From positions 62,001 through 126,000 of the forward strand of contig CAMWMF010000004.1 in the NCBI GenBank assembly GCA_947175335.1: DNA of 64,000 nucleotides, given 5' to 3'. The notes under the pieces were generated by a model that saw nothing but the letters and a program-made list of their open reading frames with translations, did not search any database and had not been told where the DNA came from. Shown here one piece after another: positions 58,090 to 64,000 of this stretch. Origin of the DNA: an uncultured Clostridia bacterium (GTDB lineage: Bacteria; Bacillota; Clostridia; Christensenellales; Pumilibacteraceae). A program made the translations under genes and the position numbers. Numbering within the stretch: the first letter of the stretch is position 1; each line of letters begins with the position of its first letter.

Positions 58090-58758
58090 TTATCTCGGGA
58101 AGTAAATAAGTAGCGAGCCGTGCTTTACGCTTATTTTTGCGGGCTTGTCGGTTGTGGCGTTGGATACGCCGAGCGGAAAGTCAGGAGTGAGCTCCACGTC
58201 GTTTAGGATATAGCTCAGGTTTTTGTAGGTCACGCCGCTTGCCGTGCCGCCGTACGCGAATACGGAAACAGTGCCGTGCGCCGTCTTCGGCAATGTTATA
58301 TCGCCGTCGGTTATCACCGTCGCTATTGCCGATTGGTCCACCAAAAAGCCGCGCGCGTCGTATGCGTTTAGATACGCAAGCGTAGAAATGTTGGCATAGG
58401 TATGGTCGGGGCGACCGCCCGTGCCGCCGTACAGCACAAACGTTTTGTACCCGCGGCGTAGTCCCAGTTTGACTGCGGCGAGCATGTCCGTGTCGTCCTT
58501 GTCGCGGTTGAGCTTAATCACATGCGCGGCGGCTTCCGGCACGCTGCCCGAATCGAAGTCGCCGATTACGACGTTAGGTTCCAGTCCCGCTGCGATTGCC
58601 GCGGCATATCCGCCGTCGGCGGCTATGATAAGGTCGTCCTTTGAAAAATGCTTGCGCGGCGAATACGTTTCGCCCGCACCGAAAATTACGCACAGTTTTT
58701 CCATACGTTGATTATACCATAAAGAAAACAATATTGCAATTATCGATTGTAAATCCAC
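58090..58758 (-). CDS. thiN: Thiamine pyrophosphokinase
   Basis: DLIIAADGGYAAAIAAGLEPNVVIGDFDS, RDKDDTDMLAAVKLGL, GGTGGRPDHTYANI. Likely start is MEKLCVIFGAGE (58704). Confidence 0.93.
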   Translation of the reverse strand: MDLQSIIAILFSLWYNQRMEKLCVIFGAGETYSPRKHFSKDDLIIAADGGYAAAIAAGLEPNVVIGDFDSGSVPEAAAHVIKLNRDKDDTDMLAAVKLGLRRGYKTFVLYGGTGGRPDHTYANISTLAYLNAYDARGFLVDQSAIATVITDGDITLPKTAHGTVSVFAYGGTASGVTYKNLSYILNDVELTPDFPLGVSNATTDKPAKISVKHGSLLIYFPR

Positions 58759-58762
58759 TCAT

Positions 58763-58830
58763 CTAATTATATAAGGGCGCGAAGCGCAGTCAATCAATTC
58801 CGAATTCATAATTCCGAATCCCGAATTATT
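58763..58830. repeat. Direct repeat flanking DJ-1 gene, copy 1
   Basis: TAAGGGCGCGAAGCGCAGTC...CAATTCCGAATTCATAATTCCGAAT. Confidence 0.8.
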
Positions 58831-58895
58831 TATAGCTGTTTACATTTTCGGAAAAATGCGGTATAATAACACATATCAATAATCGAGAGGTTACT

Positions 58896-59444
58896 ATGTC
58901 AAAGGTTTACGCTATGATAGCCGACGGCACAGAGGAGGTGGAGTGCCTTGCCGTTGTGGACCTATTGCGCCGCGCGGGGATAGACACTGCGCTCGTATCG
59001 GTGGACGGCAAGCAAATCGTCGGCTCGCACAAAATAAAAATCCAAGCGGACTTGACCGTGAGCGAAACGGACTTGTCGGGCGCGGACTTGATTTTCCTTC
59101 CGGGCGGCATGCCGGGGTCGGAGCATCTTGCAAGCTGTAAGCCGCTTATGTCTGCGATAGATAAGCAAATCAAGTCGGGCAAACGCATTGCGGCGATTTG
59201 CGCGGCGCCTGCGGTCGTGCTGGGCGCCAACGGATATTTGCGCGGAAAAAAGGCGACGTGCTTTCCCGGCTTCGAGGGCGGCTGCATAGGCGCGAGCATG
59301 GATATGACCGCACGAGTTGTAACGGACGGAAACATAACTACTTCGCGCGGGCTGGGCTGCGCCGTCGATTTGGGTTTGGAGCTTATACGCTTGCTAAAAG
59401 GCGATGACGTTGCGCAAAAGGTAAAAGCGGCGATACAATATTAA
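58896..59444 (+). CDS. DJ-1/PfpI family protein
   Basis: IADGTEEVECLAVVDLLRRAGI, DLIFLPGGMPGSEHL, IAAICAAPAVVLG. Confidence 0.93.
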   Translation: MSKVYAMIADGTEEVECLAVVDLLRRAGIDTALVSVDGKQIVGSHKIKIQADLTVSETDLSGADLIFLPGGMPGSEHLASCKPLMSAIDKQIKSGKRIAAICAAPAVVLGANGYLRGKKATCFPGFEGGCIGASMDMTARVVTDGNITTSRGLGCAVDLGLELIRLLKGDDVAQKVKAAIQY

Positions 59445-59497
59445 TTTGGAATTATGAATTAGGAATTATTATTTTGTGCCTTACGGCACTTTTAATA

Positions 59498-59560
59498 AAT
59501 CTAATAAGGGCGCGAAGCGCAGTCCGCCAATTCCGAATTCAGCATTCCGAATTCCGAATT
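59498..59560. repeat. Direct repeat flanking DJ-1 gene, copy 2
   Basis: TAAGGGCGCGAAGCGCAGTCCGCCAATTCCGAATTCAGCATTCCGAATTCCGAATT. Confidence 0.8.
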
Positions 59561-59637
59561 GTACTTGCATTTTACATATCATTGTGGTAAAATATTTATA
59601 AGGTCATTGCATACTAATGTAATACCGAGAGGTTAAT

Positions 59638-60693
59638 ATGGCAAAAAACAACAATCAAAGCGGGCTTTCGCCCACCGAATTTTTGGCGAAGAAGTACTTC
59701 GACCAAGCAGAGAAGCATTTTACCGGCGACGGCATGCCGGTGGACTTTAAAAAAGCCGTAGACGGCTACGAGCAGAGTGCAAGGCTGGGATACGCGCCCG
59801 CCATATTCTCGCTGGGCGTATGTTATATACGCGGCTTAGGCGTTGAGCACGACGAGAAAAAGGCGTACGAGCTTATCAGCCAAGCGGCGGAAATGGGAAA
59901 CCTTGACGCGCAGTTCACTATGGGGCACTTCTACTTCGAGGGTCAGGTTGTCGAGCGCGACTACAATAAGGCTGTGGAAATATTCCAAGCCTCCGCGGAT
60001 AAAAATCACCCGGGCGGACTCAACGACCTCGGTTTTTGCTATCAGCACGGACTGGGTGTGGAAGTCGATTTGGAAAAGGCGTTCGATTGCTTTATGCGTT
60101 CGGCGGAGAACGATTTTGCCGCGGCGCAAAACAATGTGGGAGACTGCTACAACTTTGGGCGCGGCGTCAAGGCGGACGGTGAAAAGGCGTATTTGTACTA
60201 TTACCGCGCCGCGCAAAACGGATATCCGATTGCGCAAAACAACGTCGGTATGTGCTATCTTAACGGCAGGGGTGTAAAAATGGACTATGCCCAGGCTGTG
60301 CATTGGTTCGAGCAGGCGGGTAAGTTGGGCAATCCCGTAGCCGTCGCCAACCTCGGCTTTTGCTACGAAACAGGCAGGGGGTTGGAGAAGAACGAGGAAA
60401 AGGCGGTTCAGCTGTACACTATAGCCGCCGATGCGGACAGCGCGCCTGCGCAGTACAACCTTGCCAAATGCTTGCGCGACGGCGTGGGAATAAAAGCGGA
60501 CGAACGGCGTGCCTTCTCACTGTTTAAGCGTGCCGCCGAACAAAGCTTTCCCGTCGCATACGCCGACCTTGCCGATTGCTACGCGCGTGGCATAGGCACA
60601 AAGGTGGACGAGGCGCTTGCCGAAAAGTATAAAAAACTCGCCGAGGAGGCGGGCTTTCCCAATTCCACAGCTAAGGCTGCGGACGACAAGTAG
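59638..60693 (+). CDS. Sel1-repeat (TPR-like) protein
   Basis: Tandem repeats of the form APAIFSLGVCYIRGLGVEHDEKKAYELISQAAEMG. Confidence 0.93.
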   Translation: MAKNNNQSGLSPTEFLAKKYFDQAEKHFTGDGMPVDFKKAVDGYEQSARLGYAPAIFSLGVCYIRGLGVEHDEKKAYELISQAAEMGNLDAQFTMGHFYFEGQVVERDYNKAVEIFQASADKNHPGGLNDLGFCYQHGLGVEVDLEKAFDCFMRSAENDFAAAQNNVGDCYNFGRGVKADGEKAYLYYYRAAQNGYPIAQNNVGMCYLNGRGVKMDYAQAVHWFEQAGKLGNPVAVANLGFCYETGRGLEKNEEKAVQLYTIAADADSAPAQYNLAKCLRDGVGIKADERRAFSLFKRAAEQSFPVAYADLADCYARGIGTKVDEALAEKYKKLAEEAGFPNSTAKAADDK

Positions 60694-60724
60694 ACAAGCA
60701 GATATATATGTTGTAACTATCCTG

Positions 60725-60766
60725 TACAAAAACCGCGGCGGACTTGGTCCGTCGTGTTTTTTTGCG
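60725..60766 (+). terminator. Terminator after Sel1-repeat gene
   Basis: CGGCGGAC-TTG-GTCCGTCG followed by TGTTTTTTT. Confidence 0.7.
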
Positions 60767-60876
60767 GTAAAAACGGTCGATAATACGCTATATCGCGCGC
60801 ATTGCTTGACTAAATTGCGCTCATGTGGTAATATATAAATAGTGTGACCTAAAATTGTCACAAAAAGTGAGATTGT

Positions 60877-62202
60877 ATGACAAAAAAGGCAAAAAAACAA
60901 ATAATAAACATAGCGTTCCTTATCGTGTTGATAAGCGTTACGTTTATCGTGATTTTTGTCAGTCAGGATATTAACATACATGATATCGGTCAATTCCTTT
61001 ATAACTGCAATCCGTGGTTTATCGTCGGCGCGTTCGGCGGGCTTTTGGGCTACATTATTTTCGAGGCGATAAGTCTGCACATAATAGCGCACGCGCTCGG
61101 CCGCAAAAGCAAGTTCACGTCGTCGGTAGCGTATTCCACCGCCGACCTGTACTACTCGGCAATCACGCCGTCGGCAAGCGGCGGACAACCCGCTTCCGCG
61201 TTCTATATGATGCGCGACGGCATGAGCGGCGGCACGGCGGGCTTTACCGTACTGTTCAACATAATAGCGTACACCGTGGCGACAATACTCGTCGGATTAT
61301 TCGGCGTTGTGGCATGCCCCGGCATGTTCGGTCAGATAGGGCACTGGCTGGCAAAAACGCTTGTTATAGTCGGATTTGTTATTCAGCTTGCACTGCTTGC
61401 ACTGCTTTTGCTTTGCTTGTTTCGCGCGAGGGTGATACTTGCAATAGGCAACTGGGGCATAACGCTGCTCTCCAAAATGCATATTGTAAAAAAGACGGAC
61501 AAGTGGCGCGGCAAGCTGGAAGGCGTTGTAACCAAATACCGTTCCTGCCGCACCGTAATAAAAAAGCACCCCATGCTGTTTGTAAACTCGCTGCTGCTTA
61601 ACATCGCGCAGCGCGTGTCGCAAACGCTAATCCCGTGTTTTGTAATTATGGCTTCGCCGTTATTCGGCAAGGTTGACGTCAGCTTTTTGGAGCTGTTCTG
61701 CATGCAGGCGTACGTCATGATAGGGTACAACTCCATACCGCTTCCCGGCGGCACGGGCGTGTACGAATATCTGTATCCCAACGTATTCGGCATAGGCTTC
61801 CCCGGCATGATGACGGAAGTGCTTGCGGCAATGATGGTGTCGCGCGCAATTTCGTTCTATATAAGCATGATTGTTACCGGGCTGTACACGCTGGTATACC
61901 ACGCGGTAGGCATTAAAAAGATAAAGGCCGAGGTTGGCACTCCGCCTCCCGATATACCCGAGGACGTGGACGTGTACACCGCGCTGAAAAGCGATTCTGT
62001 TATAAAATCGATTGCCGACGAGGAACAGTCTGTGCCGTCGGCGCCCAGAAAGCACAAAAAGTCCGCCAATGCGGAAAACGTGGCCGAGCAGTCGGTAGAA
62101 CAATCGGCACAAGCTCAATCGGACAATCCCGCCGAACAATCGGCACAAATTCAATATGACGAACAGTCAAAGGATGAACCCCAAGATGACGGAAACAACT
62201 GA
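60877..62202 (+). CDS. Lysylphosphatidylglycerol synthase TM region / UPF0104-like flippase-type membrane protein
   Basis: Multiple TMs; SATPSASGGQPASAF-like ITPSASGGQPASAFYMM; PLPGGTGVYEY. Confidence 0.87.
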   Translation: MTKKAKKQIINIAFLIVLISVTFIVIFVSQDINIHDIGQFLYNCNPWFIVGAFGGLLGYIIFEAISLHIIAHALGRKSKFTSSVAYSTADLYYSAITPSASGGQPASAFYMMRDGMSGGTAGFTVLFNIIAYTVATILVGLFGVVACPGMFGQIGHWLAKTLVIVGFVIQLALLALLLLCLFRARVILAIGNWGITLLSKMHIVKKTDKWRGKLEGVVTKYRSCRTVIKKHPMLFVNSLLLNIAQRVSQTLIPCFVIMASPLFGKVDVSFLELFCMQAYVMIGYNSIPLPGGTGVYEYLYPNVFGIGFPGMMTEVLAAMMVSRAISFYISMIVTGLYTLVYHAVGIKKIKAEVGTPPPDIPEDVDVYTALKSDSVIKSIADEEQSVPSAPRKHKKSANAENVAEQSVEQSAQAQSDNPAEQSAQIQYDEQSKDEPQDDGNN

Positions 62203-63025
62203 AAGACCGGACGATACGGTCGAGCAAAACAGCGCCCCCGCCACCACGCAAACGGAAGGACAAAAACCTCACCGCGACCCTGTGCTTAAACACTTTGTGG
62301 GGTATTGGCACTACGGCGTCATACTTACATATCTTTCACTCGCGTTATCCATTTGCGGCATATGCTTTGCTGCGGCGTACGGCGGCCCGCGCAGGGACGA
62401 TATTGCGGCGTTTTTCCTTTTGCTTGCAGGGCTTTGCGACGCCTTTGACGGTATGGTCGCCAAAACGCGCAAGCACCGTTCGGACAACGACAAGCTGTTC
62501 GGCATGAACATAGACTCGCTCAGCGACATGGTGTCGTTTGGCGTTGCGCCGATAATGGTAGGCGTGGCTATGGGCATGACGCGTTGGTATTACTGCATTG
62601 TTTACGTTATTTTTGCGCTTTGCGGACTTGTACGGCTTGCGTACTACGACGTCAGCGAAGTCAACAGACTTAAAGATCCCACTTCGACAAGGCGGGACAG
62701 CTACGAGGGCTTGCCTATAACCAACGTGTCGTTGGCGTTGCCCGTGTTCTATCTTTTTGCAACGTTATTCGATAAGCATCCCGAATGGATAGGACTTAAC
62801 AGCAATACAATAATAATATACCAAAGCATCATCATGATGACGTGCTATTTGCTTTGCGCGTTCCTGTTTGTGTTCAAGTTCAAAATGTTCAAGGCGCGCG
62901 TTAAAGGTCTTATAATAACGGTAGTCACCATAACGGTTATTGTAATAGGCCTTGCGCTTATTCGCTACTACGTGTTTGACGTTGTATTGTTTGCGCCGCT
63001 TACAAGAACGCCTATGGGTATATAA
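62156..63025 (+). CDS. pssA: CDP-diacylglycerol--serine O-phosphatidyltransferase
   Basis: CDP-alcohol phosphotransferase motif LCDAFDGMVAKTRKHRSDNDKLFGMNIDSLSDMVSFGVAP. Exact start uncertain. Confidence 0.93.
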   Translation: MTNSQRMNPKMTETTERPDDTVEQNSAPATTQTEGQKPHRDPVLKHFVGYWHYGVILTYLSLALSICGICFAAAYGGPRRDDIAAFFLLLAGLCDAFDGMVAKTRKHRSDNDKLFGMNIDSLSDMVSFGVAPIMVGVAMGMTRWYYCIVYVIFALCGLVRLAYYDVSEVNRLKDPTSTRRDSYEGLPITNVSLALPVFYLFATLFDKHPEWIGLNSNTIIIYQSIIMMTCYLLCAFLFVFKFKMFKARVKGLIITVVTITVIVIGLALIRYYVFDVVLFAPLTRTPMGI

Positions 63026-63030
63026 CCGGA

Positions 63031-63879
63031 ATGAGAGAAATAGTAGAAAAGCCGCAGGTTCCCAAATCGCTGAGATTTTTATATTACACAAGGTTCGGCG
63101 GGTTGTGTCTGCGCCTTATTAATCGGCGGTGGCTGAGCAAGCTGGTCGGTCATCACCTCGACGGCAAGCTATCCCGCCGCAAAATAAAAAAGTATATCAA
63201 AAAGAACGGCATTGACATGTCGGAATTTATAGAGGAAGATTACAAAAGCTTTAACGCTTTTTTCACTCGGCACATCAAGCCCGAGCTTCGTCCGTTCGAT
63301 ACGGAGCCCGACGCACTGTGCAGTCCGTGCGACGGCAAGGTGTCGGCGTACAGAATAGACGACGAGTTAAAGTTTAACGTAAAGGGTTACGACTACACGG
63401 TGGAAACGCTGTTAAAGAATGCCGAGCTTGCCGAGCATTACCGCGGCGGACTGTGCATTGTTTTTAGATTGTGCGTAACCGATTACCATAGATACCACTT
63501 TTTCGACGGCGGTACGGCAAGCGGTAATACCTTTATCAAAGGTCGGCTGCACACCGTCCAGCCCGTCGCGCTGGAAAACCGCAGGGTGTTCACCGAAAAC
63601 TGTCGGGAATACACCGTGTTGGACACCGATAACTTCGGCAAGGCGGTGATGGTGGAAGTGGGCGCAATGATGGTGGGGCGCATAGTCAACGCCGTCAAGG
63701 ACGGCCGCTTCGAGCGCGGTCAGGAAAAGGGCAAGTTCGAGTTTGGCGGCTCCACCGTAATACTGTTGCTGGAAAAGGACAGGGCGGAGCTTGACGACGA
63801 GTTTTTTATCAACACTGCAGCCGATAAGGAAACGGTTGTCAAGTGCGGTGAGAAAATAGGACGGAAAATTCGGAATTAG
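63031..63879 (+). CDS. psd: Phosphatidylserine decarboxylase
   Basis: FFTRHIKPELRPFD, LCSPCDGKVSAY, CVTDYHRYHF, GQEKGKFEFGGSTVILL self-processing site region. Confidence 0.95.
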   Translation: MREIVEKPQVPKSLRFLYYTRFGGLCLRLINRRWLSKLVGHHLDGKLSRRKIKKYIKKNGIDMSEFIEEDYKSFNAFFTRHIKPELRPFDTEPDALCSPCDGKVSAYRIDDELKFNVKGYDYTVETLLKNAELAEHYRGGLCIVFRLCVTDYHRYHFFDGGTASGNTFIKGRLHTVQPVALENRRVFTENCREYTVLDTDNFGKAVMVEVGAMMVGRIVNAVKDGRFERGQEKGKFEFGGSTVILLLEKDRAELDDEFFINTAADKETVVKCGEKIGRKIRN

Positions 63880-63968
63880 AAATTTGTCAATCTTTACTTA
63901 TCTTAAAATGCTTGATTAATTTTTGATAGTTTGTTATAACTCATGTAGAGTTCATACAGAGGTCGAAT

Positions 63969-64000
63969 ATGAGCACCGAAACCCAACAAAACGAAATAAC
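63969..64000 (+). CDS. Start of a truncated ORF at window edge (MSTETQQNEI...)
   Basis: ATG at 63969, open to window end. Confidence 0.4.
   Translation, partial: MSTETQQNEI

Noticed and set aside
58759-58895. TPP riboswitch near thiN
   Set aside because: No CUGAGA/THI-box-like conserved elements visible.

Overview
The 64 kb window looks chromosomal and from a gut-type Bacillota/Clostridia-like bacterium. Lineage is inferred only from gene content, such as a bile-salt-hydrolase-like gene; no 16S is visible. The left ~11 kb is the right end of an integrative conjugative element. It holds a VirD4/TraG coupling-protein C-terminus, a pilin-like protein, VirB6-like and VirB4-like proteins, two surface proteins with Cys/His repeats, a TnpV-like protein and a tyrosine integrase next to a tRNA-Gln. 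The rest is core genome: a five-tRNA cluster, tRNA-Lys/Tyr, birA, tyrS, nth, obgE, a nadD-yqeK-rsfS fusion, tsaE/tsaB/rimI, a Mur ligase, gdhA, mrnC-thyX-rlmB, tpiA, gpmI, thiN and pssA/psd, with surface and small membrane proteins and intergenic palindromic repeats in between. The most interesting items are: (1) an XRE-HTH/transmembrane/InlB-repeat/GLUG protein whose promoter lies inside a perfect 12-bp inverted repeat; (2) a conjugation operon in which a pilin-like two-TM module occurs both free and fused to an Ig-like/zinc-knuckle-like ectodomain; (3) a NadD-YqeK-RsfS triple fusion; (4) a double-J-domain/Sel1 gene split by a frameshift; (5) rlmB apparently starting at ATT; (6) a three-hairpin array with exact GTGATAT spacers. 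All calls come from reading the sequence and supplied ORFs; no database search was run.
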